Below are positions 32,873-41,460 of a stretch of DNA of 64,000 nucleotides, one piece after another (position 1 is the first letter of the stretch; each line of letters starts with the position of its first letter). The stretch is from Arthrobacter globiformis (GTDB taxonomy: Bacteria; Actinomycetota; Actinomycetes; Actinomycetales; Micrococcaceae). Both the position numbers and the translations under genes were made by a program. The stretch lies in the NCBI RefSeq assembly GCF_030818015.1, contig NZ_JAUSZX010000001.1, forward strand, positions 4,278,001 through 4,342,000, given 5' to 3'. A model generated the notes under the pieces. The model searched no databases and had not been told where the DNA came from. It saw nothing but the letters and a program-made list of their open reading frames with translations.

Positions 32873-33844
32873 ATGAGCGCAACAGCAAGAGACCTGGTCC
32901 CGCCGGAGTCCAGGGCACCCTCCGGGGCGTCGGCGAGGCGGGTCCGCAGCGGGAAGGTCCGCCGGCTCTCCAAACGGGACAAGGCTGTCCTGTCCCTCAT
33001 GGTGGGCATACCCACCCTCATCCAGCTGGTGTTTGTTTGGCTGCCCACGGTGATGTCCGTGTGGCTGAGCTTCACGCGATGGAACGGACTCGCCCTGACC
33101 GACATCAGGCCGGCAGGCGCCGACAACTACCAGTACATCTCCCAGGATTACCCGCCGTTCTGGCCTGCCATCCAGCACAACCTGCTGTGGCTGGCCTTCC
33201 TGGCCCTGGTGGCCACCCCGCTGGGCTTGCTGCTGGCGGTACTCCTGGACCAGCAGATCCGCGGCAGCAGGATCTACCAGAGTATTTTCTTCACGCCCGT
33301 GATGCTGTCGCTGGCGCTGATCGGCATCATCTGGCAGCTGTTCTACCAGCGGGACAACGGCCTGCTGAACTTCCTGCTCGGAACCTCGGGAACGCCGCAG
33401 GCCGTTGACTGGTTCGGGGATTCCTCGGTGAACATCTGGGCAGCCATGATCGCCGCCACATGGCGGCACGCCGGCTATGTCATGCTGCTGTACCTGGCGG
33501 GCCTCAAGGGCGTGGACCCCAGCCTGAAGGAAGCGGCAGCGATCGACGGGGCCAGCGCGGTGCAGACCTTCTTCCGCGTGGTGTTCCCGGCCATGCGGCC
33601 CATCAACATCGTCATCGTCGTCATCACCATCATCGAATCGCTGCGGGCGTTCGACGTCGTCTACGTCATCAACCGCGGCACCAACGGCCTCGAGCTCCTC
33701 AGCGCCCTGGTGATCCAGAACCTCGTGGGCGAAGGCCAGGTGATCGGCGTCGGGTCCGCCCTTGCGGTGGTCCTGCTGGTCATCTCCCTCGTCCCTATCG
33801 TGTTCTACCTCAGCCGCACCTTCGGCAAGGAGAACAGGGCATGA
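32873..33844 (+). CDS. Sugar ABC transporter permease (MalF/UgpA type)
   Basis: A 323-residue inner-membrane permease with six predicted helices. The EAA loop that contacts the ATPase is LKEAAAIDGASAVQTFFRVVFPAM. Start ATG 32873 is chosen because GGGGGA lies 6-10 bases upstream, rather than the in-frame GTG at 32855. It follows the binding-protein gene by 17 bases. Confidence 0.94.
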   Translation: MSATARDLVPPESRAPSGASARRVRSGKVRRLSKRDKAVLSLMVGIPTLIQLVFVWLPTVMSVWLSFTRWNGLALTDIRPAGADNYQYISQDYPPFWPAIQHNLLWLAFLALVATPLGLLLAVLLDQQIRGSRIYQSIFFTPVMLSLALIGIIWQLFYQRDNGLLNFLLGTSGTPQAVDWFGDSSVNIWAAMIAATWRHAGYVMLLYLAGLKGVDPSLKEAAAIDGASAVQTFFRVVFPAMRPINIVIVVITIIESLRAFDVVYVINRGTNGLELLSALVIQNLVGEGQVIGVGSALAVVLLVISLVPIVFYLSRTFGKENRA

Positions 33845-34740
33845 GCGCCGCAGTCTCCCCCGGCACGGAAACCGGACGCTCCGGCAGCAAGCCGAAGCGG
33901 CACTACGGCACCCATGTCTTCCTGACGGCCATGGCGGTCATGTGGCTGATCCCCCTGCTCTGGGCCGTGTTCACCGCCCTGCGGCCGATCGCATCGACCA
34001 ACGAGCATGGCTACTTCAGCGTGGCCGGCGACTTCAACTTCGACAACTTCATCCAGGCCTGGTCCCAGGGCGGCTTCGCCAAATACCTCTGGAACTCGGT
34101 GATCATCTGCGTTCCGGCGGTACTGCTGGTGCTCTTTTTCGCGTCCATGATGGCGTTTGCCGTCAGCCGGGTGAACTGGAAGTTCAACGTCACACTGCTC
34201 ATCATGTTCACGGCGGGAAACCTGCTGCCGCCCCAGGTGCTGGCCGCCCCGCTGTTCGAGATGGCCAAGCACTTCCAGGTGCCCTACTCCTTCAGCGATT
34301 CGGGCAACATGCTGAACACGTATATCATCGTCATCGCCGTCAACATGGCGTTTCAGATGGGGTTCTGCACCTTCGTGCTGTCCAACTACATGAAGGCGCT
34401 CTCCGCCGACCTGACAGAGGCCGCACTCGTGGACGGTGCCGGCATCTGGCGCCAGTACCGGGAAATCATCATGCCGCTGTGCCGTCCCGCCTTCGCGGCC
34501 CTTGCCACGCTGGAAGTCATCTTCATCTACAACGATTTCTTCTGGCCCCTGCTGTTCATCCAGAGCGGCGACCGGCTGCCCGTCACCACGGCCATCAACA
34601 ACCTCCAGGGCGAGTTCCTGAACAACTACAACCTGCTGGCGGCCGGCGCCGTCATCACGGTAATCCCCACCCTGATTGTTTATCTGCTCCTGCAGCGGCA
34701 GTTTGTTGCGGGCCTGACTCTTGGTTCGAGCAAGGGCTAG
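33841..34740 (+). CDS. Sugar ABC transporter permease (MalG/UgpE type)
   Basis: A 299-residue permease with six helices and EAA loop LTEAALVDGAGIWRQYREIIMPL. ATG 33841 overlaps the previous stop in an ATGA quartet, so the two permeases are coupled and form the heterodimeric channel. No ATP-binding subunit follows; a shared MsmK/MsiK-type ATPase encoded elsewhere is expected. Confidence 0.94.
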   Translation: MSAAVSPGTETGRSGSKPKRHYGTHVFLTAMAVMWLIPLLWAVFTALRPIASTNEHGYFSVAGDFNFDNFIQAWSQGGFAKYLWNSVIICVPAVLLVLFFASMMAFAVSRVNWKFNVTLLIMFTAGNLLPPQVLAAPLFEMAKHFQVPYSFSDSGNMLNTYIIVIAVNMAFQMGFCTFVLSNYMKALSADLTEAALVDGAGIWRQYREIIMPLCRPAFAALATLEVIFIYNDFFWPLLFIQSGDRLPVTTAINNLQGEFLNNYNLLAAGAVITVIPTLIVYLLLQRQFVAGLTLGSSKG

Positions 34741-34784
34741 GCGATGATGGGCAGTACGAGGTTTCATCCACTGAAAGGATCCCT

Positions 34785-35567
34785 ATGCTTCCCGCGGCCC
34801 GTCACCAGTCCATAGTGGACGCCGTCAGGCGCGAGCGGGTGGTCCGCGTGTCGGATCTCGCGCAGCAGCTGGGAGTGTCCCTAATGACGGTGCGCCGCGA
34901 CATCGAGATGCTGGAGGAAAGCGGCCAGGTGGAGCGGATCCACGGCGGTGCCAAACTGCCCGGGGATGCCAGCACACACGAGCCCGGGTTCGAACTGAAG
35001 TCCACCCAGCTGACCGCGCAGAAACGCGCCATCGCCCTGGAAGCCGCCGCCCTGGTCCACGAGGGCATGGCGGTTGCCCTGAGCGCGGGCACCACCACCT
35101 GGGCGCTGGCCAAGGAACTCGCCAACGGCCCCCGGATCACCGCGGTGACCAACTCAGTGAAGATCGCCGACCTCTTTCACCATGCCTCGGCATCGGGGTC
35201 CGGGCGCCACGCCTCAACGGTGATCCTCATCGGCGGCGAGCGCACGCCGTCGGACGCCCTGGTGGGCCCCATCGCGACCGCGGCGCTGCGCCAACTGCAC
35301 CTGGACCTGCTGTTCCTCGGCGTGCACGGCATGGACGCGGACGCGGGCTACACCACACCCAACCTCCTGGAGGCTGAAACCAACCGGGCGTTCATCGCCG
35401 CCTCGCGCAAGGTGGTGGTCCTGGCGGACCATACCAAGTGGGGCACCCAGGGAATCAGCACCATCGCCAAGCTTGAGGAAGCCGACGAGGTGATCTGCGA
35501 TTCCGGCCTGTCCCCCGACGCCCAGCGGATCCTCCGCGACCGGGTGGGCCGGCTGAGGCTCGTTTAG
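34785..35567 (+). CDS. DeoR-family transcriptional regulator
   Basis: A 260-residue regulator. N-terminal winged HTH (about 3-57: RHQSIVDAVRRERVVRVSDLAQQLGVSLMTVRRDIEMLEESGQVERIHGGA) is the DeoR signature. The C-terminal sugar-phosphate-sensing domain (GMAVALSAGTTTWALAKEL, DLLFLGVHGMDADAGYTTPNLLEAETNRAFIAASRKVVVLADHTKW) resembles phosphosugar isomerases. ATG 34785 has AAAGGA 5 bases upstream. It follows the ABC genes by 44 bases and probably controls them, sensing a phosphorylated intermediate. Confidence 0.94.
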   Translation: MLPAARHQSIVDAVRRERVVRVSDLAQQLGVSLMTVRRDIEMLEESGQVERIHGGAKLPGDASTHEPGFELKSTQLTAQKRAIALEAAALVHEGMAVALSAGTTTWALAKELANGPRITAVTNSVKIADLFHHASASGSGRHASTVILIGGERTPSDALVGPIATAALRQLHLDLLFLGVHGMDADAGYTTPNLLEAETNRAFIAASRKVVVLADHTKWGTQGISTIAKLEEADEVICDSGLSPDAQRILRDRVGRLRLV

Positions 35568-35605
35568 GCTCCGGCTGGTTTAGTCCGTAGCGCTTCCGGC
35601 CAGCC

Positions 35606-36634
35606 TCACGGGCAGCCGCAGGACTGCCTGACGAGGAGCTTCGTCGGAAATACGCGGTGCTGTGCCGGCTCGGCGCGGTCCGCTCCGACGAGCGCCCGGA
35701 CGGCTGCCTCCGCCATGTCCCGCACGGGCTGCTCCACGGTGGTCAGCATTGGCCAGGAGTACTCCGCGTCCTCCGAACCGTCGAACGAGACCAGCGCTAT
35801 GTCCTCCGGGACGGACAGGCCAGCCTCATGGAACGCACGGAGGATGCCGATGGCCTGCATGTCGGAGCTGGCGAAGACGGCGGTGGGCCGATGCCCGGAC
35901 GCCAGGAACCGCTTCCCTGCGGCGTAGCCGCCAACCCGAGTGAAGGCGCTGCGGGCAATGGGGCCTTCCGGTAACCCGGCGTCCCTGAGTGCCTGCACCC
36001 AGCCCTCTTCGCGGGCATCCGCTTCATTGCCGGTGGTGGTGCCCATGGCCAGGCCGATGTTGGTGTGGCCATGACCGATTAAATGCTCGACGGCGGTGCG
36101 CGCCCCCTTGGCCAGGTCCACTCCCACGGTGGTGACCCCGGCCGAACTCCCGCTGTGGCTCAGGAGCACCGACGGGATCTCCGCGGTCTCCAGGTCGGCA
36201 AGGTCCGGCTCGAACAGGACGCTGGCGAGCACCACGCCGTCCACCTGCCGGGCGGCCAGGTTCCGGATGTTCCGGCGCTCCTTGGCCAAGTCGCCGTCCG
36301 AGTTCGTCAGCACCAGGGCGTACCCCAGTGCCCCGGCCGCGTCCTCCACGGCATGGGCCAGCATCGAGAAGAACGGGTTGCTGTTGTCCGGAATGACCAA
36401 GCCGATCGTTTCGCTGGACCCCAGCTTCAGGGCCCGCGCAGCCGCGTTGGGGCGGTAGCCCAGCTGCCGGATGGCTTCCTGGACCTTCGCTTGGGTGGCG
36501 GGCGCCACCTTCTTCGGCCCACCGTTCACCACGTAACTGACGACGGCGGTGCTCACCCCGGCGTACCGGGCAACATCCTTGCGTGTCACCTGGGTCCGCG
36601 GGGCGGGCACTGCCGGAATGGTCATAGTGTCCAT
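35606..36634 (-). CDS. LacI-family transcriptional regulator
   Basis: A 342-residue repressor. HTH and hinge (about 17-70: TRKDVARYAGVSTAVVSYVVNGG, then LGYRPNAAARALK) precede a periplasmic-binding-like sensor domain (TIGLVIPDNSNPFFSMLAHAVEDAA, FDGSEDAEYSWPMLTTVEQP). It is the second gene behind the Gfo/Idh dehydrogenase, 17 bases apart. The LacI-type palindromes at 37929-37943 and 38006-38023 between that gene and the galactoside operon are its probable targets. ATG 36634 or 36625 could start it; neither has a clear ribosome-binding site. Confidence 0.93.
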   Translation of the reverse strand: MDTMTIPAVPAPRTQVTRKDVARYAGVSTAVVSYVVNGGPKKVAPATQAKVQEAIRQLGYRPNAAARALKLGSSETIGLVIPDNSNPFFSMLAHAVEDAAGALGYALVLTNSDGDLAKERRNIRNLAARQVDGVVLASVLFEPDLADLETAEIPSVLLSHSGSSAGVTTVGVDLAKGARTAVEHLIGHGHTNIGLAMGTTTGNEADAREEGWVQALRDAGLPEGPIARSAFTRVGGYAAGKRFLASGHRPTAVFASSDMQAIGILRAFHEAGLSVPEDIALVSFDGSEDAEYSWPMLTTVEQPVRDMAEAAVRALVGADRAEPAQHRVFPTKLLVRQSCGCP

Positions 36635-36651
36635 GCTAGCTAGAGCACGTC

Positions 36652-37854
36652 CTAGAGGGTTGCCGGAGCATCGCCGAAGTCGCGGATGGGGAGGCGTTCG
36701 CCGTTCCGCCGGGCAGATTCATGGGCCACGATGCCGGGCAGGGTGAACCGCGCGGCCGTCCATGCGTTGACCGGCGGCAGTGAGCCTGTGTTCACGGCCG
36801 TGACAAAGTCGTCCACCAGGAACTGGTGGCTGCCTTCGTGGCCGTTGGGCGCGCCACGGAACTCCTCCGGCAGCCTGTCCCTGTCATGCACCGGCGCCAG
36901 CCCGGACACGAAGGCGTCCCTGAGTTCTGGAGCCACATTGGCGAGCGACGGATCGTCCAGGGCCACGCTGGGCCGTGACTCCATCTGTTCTGAGATGTCG
37001 TGGACGTTGGTCTTGTCCTGCCACACCGTCACCTTTGCCAACTGCTCAAAGCTGGCCTCGGTGCCGAAAAACCGGAACCGGGACTCACGGATATGCGAGG
37101 GGTAGCCCACCCGGCGCATCTCGTTGGTCCGCATGGCGCCGCCATCGTTCAGTTCGAAGAGGGCCGTGGCGTTGGAGAAGTCATTCCCGAACATGCTGAT
37201 GCCCTTATCGAACACCCCGTCCCCGCGGTCGTCCTTCACACCGACGCAGCTGACGCTCACGGCGTGCGCCGGCAGGGCACCGAGGACGCCGCCAATCGCG
37301 TGGGTCGGGTACAGCATGGGCGGGTAGCTGGCTGTTTCCTTCCAGCGCTCCCCGCCGCTGTACTGGTAGGCGTCGTAGAAGCCCAGGTCCATGTCATGGA
37401 CGTAATCGCCTTCCGCGTAGAACACCCTACCGAACCGGCCGGCCGCGTGCTGCTCGCGTGCATAGACCGTGGCCGGGTTGTAGTAGCTGGTTTCACCCAT
37501 CATGTAGACGTTGCGGGTCTCCCGGACGGCGTCGATGATTTTCGCGATCTCGTCCTCGGTGACGGCCATGGGCACGGCCGAGTAGACATGCTTTCCGGCC
37601 CGGAGCGCCCGCTCCACCAGCGGTCCGTGGGTCCACCGCTGAGTGAAGATGGCGACGGCGTCGACGTCGGACGCCAGCAGCTCATCGAACGTGCCGAGGG
37701 AACCGGCCAGGCCATATTGCGCAACCGCCTCGGCCGCACGGTCCGCCCGCTCGTCCACGACGAAGACCTTGCTGACCCCGGGGTGGAGGTTGAAGAGGTG
37801 CGCGAACTGGCCACCGAACTGCCCCACGCCGACTACTCCGATTGAAAACGCCAT
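36652..37854 (-). CDS. Gfo/Idh/MocA-family oxidoreductase
   Basis: A 400-residue NAD(P)-dependent dehydrogenase. N-terminal Rossmann motif GVVGVGQFGGQ (6-16), VVDERADRAAE, and AVPMAVTEDEI near the conserved E-K-P position (here VPM). The C-terminal alpha/beta domain carries GEGDYVHDMD-type and HAIGGVLGAL segments. Such enzymes oxidise or epimerise sugars and inositols. Its place opposite an alpha-galactoside operon suggests a sugar substrate, possibly a galactoside; this is inference. ATG 37854 has AGGA upstream. Confidence 0.88.
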   Translation of the reverse strand: MAFSIGVVGVGQFGGQFAHLFNLHPGVSKVFVVDERADRAAEAVAQYGLAGSLGTFDELLASDVDAVAIFTQRWTHGPLVERALRAGKHVYSAVPMAVTEDEIAKIIDAVRETRNVYMMGETSYYNPATVYAREQHAAGRFGRVFYAEGDYVHDMDLGFYDAYQYSGGERWKETASYPPMLYPTHAIGGVLGALPAHAVSVSCVGVKDDRGDGVFDKGISMFGNDFSNATALFELNDGGAMRTNEMRRVGYPSHIRESRFRFFGTEASFEQLAKVTVWQDKTNVHDISEQMESRPSVALDDPSLANVAPELRDAFVSGLAPVHDRDRLPEEFRGAPNGHEGSHQFLVDDFVTAVNTGSLPPVNAWTAARFTLPGIVAHESARRNGERLPIRDFGDAPATL

Positions 37855-37928
37855 TGTTCCTGCCTTTCAGGCCACAGCTGCACCGCCGTACGGTGCAAGA
37901 TTCATGTTGGGCCAAAGTCTTTCAGTCG

Positions 37929-37943
37929 GATCTACTCGAGTCA
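37929..37943. promoter_or_regulatory. Second LacI-type operator
   Basis: GATCTACTCGAGTCA shares the ATCTACTCG core with the stronger site at 38006-38023; the CG centres are 77 bp apart. It overlaps TTGACT, a possible -35 on the minus strand for the dehydrogenase-lacI operon. Confidence 0.5.
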
Positions 37944-37994
37944 ACACTTCCGACGTTGGAGAGAATTTGACCAACAATAATCTAATAATTTTCC

Positions 37995-38023
37995 TTGCAA
38001 CCGCCAATCTACTCGTGTAGATT
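37995..38023 (+). promoter_or_regulatory. Promoter and LacI operator of the galactoside operon
   Basis: TTGCAA (37995-38000), a 17-base spacer and TAGATT (38018-38023) form a promoter. The -10 box lies inside the palindrome AATCTACTCGTGTAGATT (38006-38023, 7-bp arms), so a bound LacI repressor would block RNA polymerase. Confidence 0.7.
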
Positions 38024-38068
38024 CTTCAGCGGTTGTTAGTTCCATCACACACCTAGGAAGGGTCGACG

Positions 38069-39019
38069 ATGACCACCCTTACCAAGAACCACCCAGCCAG
38101 GAGCGACCAACGGCTGGCGCGGCCGGGCAGGATCCGCAGAGGCGGCCTACGCCGGTACGGCGACCTCAAGATCGCACTCTTCTTTATCGCCCCGGCAATG
38201 ATCGGCTTCATCCTCTTCTACGTGGTGCCCACCATCCGGGGGATCTACCTGAGCTTTACGGAGTACAACATCCTTGGCGACCCGGAGTGGGTGGGCCTGG
38301 ACAACTACGCGGCGATTGCCAAGGATCCGCTGTTCTGGAATTCCCTCGCCGTCACAGGGCAGTACGTCCTCATGAATATCGCGCTCCAGACGGCTTTGGC
38401 CCTCGGTCTGGCCCTTCTGATGGACCGCGTGGCCAAGTCCACTTTGGTCCGGGGTGCCCTGCTCCTGCCCTACCTGATGTCGAACGTCATCGCGGCACTG
38501 CTCTGGTTCTGGATGCTTGACTACCAGATCGGCATCGTGAACCAGTTCATCGAATGGGCAGGCCTCCCCCGCGTCGCCTTCTTCGGCAGCGAGGAGTGGG
38601 CAATTCCCACCCAGGCCGTGATCAACACGTGGCGGCACATGGGCTACACCGCCCTGCTGATCTTCGCCGGCCTCCAGGCCATCCCGCAGCACCTCTACGA
38701 AGTGGCCAAACTGGATGGCGCATCACCGTTCCAGACCTTCCGCAAGATCACCATGCCGCTGCTTCGCCCGGTCCTGGTGCTGGTGCTGGTCGTCACCGTG
38801 ATCGGTTCCTTCCAGGTCTTCGACACCGTGGCAGTGACCACCCAGGGCGGACCGGTCAATGCCACCCGCGTCATCCAGTACTACATCTACCAGCGCGCCT
38901 TCACCGAGTCGGACTTCGGCTACGGATCCGCCATCGCCGTCATCCTCTTCCTCATCCTCGCCCTCGTTGCCTTCATCCAAATGAAGTTCCTCCGGGGCAA
39001 CGAGTCGGACCTGGACTAA
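38069..39019 (+). CDS. Sugar ABC transporter permease (MalF type), galactoside operon
   Basis: A 316-residue permease with six helices after a basic N-terminus and the EAA loop LYEVAKLDGASPFQTFRKITMPL. ATG 38069 has AGGAAGG 6-12 bases upstream. It is the first gene of a permease-permease-binding protein-GH36 operon and probably imports raffinose, melibiose or similar alpha-galactosides. Confidence 0.94.
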   Translation: MTTLTKNHPARSDQRLARPGRIRRGGLRRYGDLKIALFFIAPAMIGFILFYVVPTIRGIYLSFTEYNILGDPEWVGLDNYAAIAKDPLFWNSLAVTGQYVLMNIALQTALALGLALLMDRVAKSTLVRGALLLPYLMSNVIAALLWFWMLDYQIGIVNQFIEWAGLPRVAFFGSEEWAIPTQAVINTWRHMGYTALLIFAGLQAIPQHLYEVAKLDGASPFQTFRKITMPLLRPVLVLVLVVTVIGSFQVFDTVAVTTQGGPVNATRVIQYYIYQRAFTESDFGYGSAIAVILFLILALVAFIQMKFLRGNESDLD

Positions 39020-39029
39020 GGAGTCCCGC

Positions 39030-39950
39030 ATGACCACCACCTCCAGCGCATCGACGCCGGCAACCGCCCGCCGTCGTACTTTCAACGCCCGCCGCGCGGG
39101 CGCCTGGGCCCTGCTGGCGCTTGCCATCGCCGTCTCCGTGCTCCCGTTCCTCTGGGTGTTCCGCACCGCGCTCTCCACCAACGGAGCGCTGGCCACCCAG
39201 TCGGCCAGCCTCCTTCCGGCAGACTTCACCGTAGGCGCCTTCATGCGCGTCTTCGGGCTGCAGAGCCCGGCCGACGCCGTCGCGGAGGGCGGCTCCGGTG
39301 CCGCCATCGACTTCTGGCTGTACCTGCGCAACTCAATCGTTTTCTCCTCCGTCACCACCGCCGGGGCTGTGTTCTTCAGCGCGATGGCCGCCTACGCCTT
39401 TGCCCGGCTGCGCTGGAAGGGCCGGAACGCGGTATTCAGCCTGTTCCTGGGCACCATGCTGGTCCCGCCGATCTTCACGGCCCTGCCCAACTTCCTCCTC
39501 ATCAAGAACCTGGACCTGCTCAACACGATGCTCGGGATGGTCCTGCCGTACGTCTTCATGACTCCGTTCGCAATCTTCTTCCTCCGGCAGTTCTTTCTGA
39601 ACATGTCCCGTGAAGTTGAGGAGGCAGCCATGCTCGACGGCGCCAAGCACCTGCGCATCTTCTTTCAGATCGTTCTCCCCAACGCCGCAGCACCCATCGC
39701 CACCCTTGCGCTGCTGACCTTCATCGGCCAGTGGAACGAATACTTCTGGCCCCTGCTGGTCGGGTCCCAGGACGATGTACGCGTCCTCCAAGTGGGACTC
39801 GGGGTCTTCAAGTCGCAGTCCCCGCAGGGCGCACCGGACTGGTCCGGCCTCATGGCCGCCACCCTTGTCTCGGCGCTGCCCGTCCTGGTCCTCTTCGCCG
39901 CCTTCGGCAAGAAGATCGTCAACTCCATCGGATTCTCCGGAATCAAATAA
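39030..39950 (+). CDS. Sugar ABC transporter permease (MalG type), galactoside operon
   Basis: A 306-residue permease; EAA loop VEEAAMLDGAKHLRIFFQIVLPN. AAGGAG precedes ATG 39030 by 7 bases; it follows the first permease by 10 bases. The helix order and the IALSVLPFLWVFRTALS-type N-terminus fit MalG. Confidence 0.94.
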   Translation: MTTTSSASTPATARRRTFNARRAGAWALLALAIAVSVLPFLWVFRTALSTNGALATQSASLLPADFTVGAFMRVFGLQSPADAVAEGGSGAAIDFWLYLRNSIVFSSVTTAGAVFFSAMAAYAFARLRWKGRNAVFSLFLGTMLVPPIFTALPNFLLIKNLDLLNTMLGMVLPYVFMTPFAIFFLRQFFLNMSREVEEAAMLDGAKHLRIFFQIVLPNAAAPIATLALLTFIGQWNEYFWPLLVGSQDDVRVLQVGLGVFKSQSPQGAPDWSGLMAATLVSALPVLVLFAAFGKKIVNSIGFSGIK

Positions 39951-39999
39951 GAACCCCATTCCTACACCCCCAACCCCACCTGCATCCGAAAGGTCCATC

Positions 40000-41337
40000 A
40001 TGAAACGAACCCTCGGCGCCATCGCCGCCGCCGCCACGATCGCACTGTCCCTCTCCGCCTGCGGCGGCGGAAATTCATCCGCCGAGGCCAAGGGCGAGAT
40101 CAGCTACTGGCTCTGGGACGCCAACCAGCTTCCCGCGTACCAGCAGTGCGCTGACGACTTCCACAAGGCCAACCCGGACATCTCCGTCAAGATCACCCAG
40201 CGCGGGTGGGACGACTACTGGAGCACCCTCACCAACGGGTTTGTCGGCGGCACGGCCCCCGACGTCTTCACCGACCACCTCGGACGCTACGGCGAACTCG
40301 CCAAGAACAAGCAACTGCTGCCCCTTGACGACGCCGTGGCCAAGGACAAGCTGAACCTGTCCGCCTACAACGAGGGCCTCGCGGACCTCTGGGTAGGCCA
40401 GGACGGCAAGCGCTACGGCCTGCCGAAGGACTGGGACACCATCGGTCTCTTCTACAACAAGGCCATGCTCACAAAGGCCGGCATCTCCGAGGACCAGATG
40501 AAGAACCTCACCTGGAACCCGCAGGACGGCGGAACCTACGAAAAAGTCATCGCCCACCTGACCGTCGACAAGAACGGCAAGCGCGGGGACGAAGCCGGCT
40601 TCGACAAGAACAACGTGGCCGTCTACGGCCTCGGCCTCAACGGCGGCGGCGACTCCTCAGGCCAAACGGAGTGGAGCTACTTCACCAACACCACCGGCTG
40701 GTCCCACACGGACAAGAATCCGTGGGGCACGCACTACAACTACGACGACCCCAAGTTCCAGTCCTCCATCGACTGGTTCGCCGGACTGGCCAAAAAGGGC
40801 TACATGCCCAAGCTCGAGTCCACCGTCGGCGCAGCCATGGCCGACACCTTCGCTGCCGGCAAGTCAGCCATCAACGCCCACGGCTCATGGATGATCGGCC
40901 AGTACACCGGCTACAAGGGCATCGAAGTGGGCATCGCACCCACCCCGGTGGGCCCCGAAGGCAAGCGCGCCTCAATGTTCAACGGCCTGGCCGACTCGAT
41001 CTGGGCTGGAACCAAGAAGAAGGATGCAGCCATCAAGTGGGTGGAATACCTCGCCTCTGCCGATTGCCAGGACGTCGTTGCGTCCAAGGCTGTAGTCTTC
41101 CCGGCCCTCAAGGCGTCTTCTGACAAGGCGGCGGCAGCGTTCAAAGCCAAGGGCGTCGACGTAACGGCCTTCACCGAGCACGTCAAAAATAAGACCACCT
41201 TCCTGTACCCCATCACTGACAACACTGCCAAAGTCAAGGGCATCATGGAGCCCGCCATGGACGCCGTGGTATCCGGCAAGCAGCCCGCCAGTTCCTTGAC
41301 CGACGCCAACAACCAGGTCAATTCCCTCTTCAAGTAG
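40000..41337 (+). CDS. ABC sugar-binding lipoprotein, galactoside operon
   Basis: A 445-residue binding protein with signal MKRTLGAIAAAATIALSLSAC, lipobox LSAC and Cys21 as anchor. Mature family 1 fold: GEISYWLWDANQLPAYQQCADDFHKANPDISVKI, APDVFTDHLGRYGEL, YGLPKDWDTIGLFYNKAML. ATG 40000 has GAAAGG 7 bases upstream. Placed directly before alpha-galactosidase, it probably binds alpha-galactosides. Confidence 0.94.
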   Translation: MKRTLGAIAAAATIALSLSACGGGNSSAEAKGEISYWLWDANQLPAYQQCADDFHKANPDISVKITQRGWDDYWSTLTNGFVGGTAPDVFTDHLGRYGELAKNKQLLPLDDAVAKDKLNLSAYNEGLADLWVGQDGKRYGLPKDWDTIGLFYNKAMLTKAGISEDQMKNLTWNPQDGGTYEKVIAHLTVDKNGKRGDEAGFDKNNVAVYGLGLNGGGDSSGQTEWSYFTNTTGWSHTDKNPWGTHYNYDDPKFQSSIDWFAGLAKKGYMPKLESTVGAAMADTFAAGKSAINAHGSWMIGQYTGYKGIEVGIAPTPVGPEGKRASMFNGLADSIWAGTKKKDAAIKWVEYLASADCQDVVASKAVVFPALKASSDKAAAAFKAKGVDVTAFTEHVKNKTTFLYPITDNTAKVKGIMEPAMDAVVSGKQPASSLTDANNQVNSLFK

Positions 41338-41378
41338 GGAGTCAACTGGGCGAAAATCAAAGTCCAGGTATCCAAACC

Positions 41379-41417
41379 TGCGGGGCCGGAACCGCGCAAA
41401 CCGCGCCCGGCCCCGCA
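41379..41417 (+). terminator. Hairpin between binding-protein and alpha-galactosidase genes
   Basis: TGCGGGGCCGG (41379-41389) and CCGGCCCCGCA (41407-41417) form an 11-bp stem without a T-run. It probably stabilises the upstream mRNA or attenuates read-through so that binding protein exceeds enzyme. Confidence 0.55.
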
Positions 41418-41460
41418 ACACCCCTCATACCTATCTGCTCATCATGAAAGAGACTTACCT

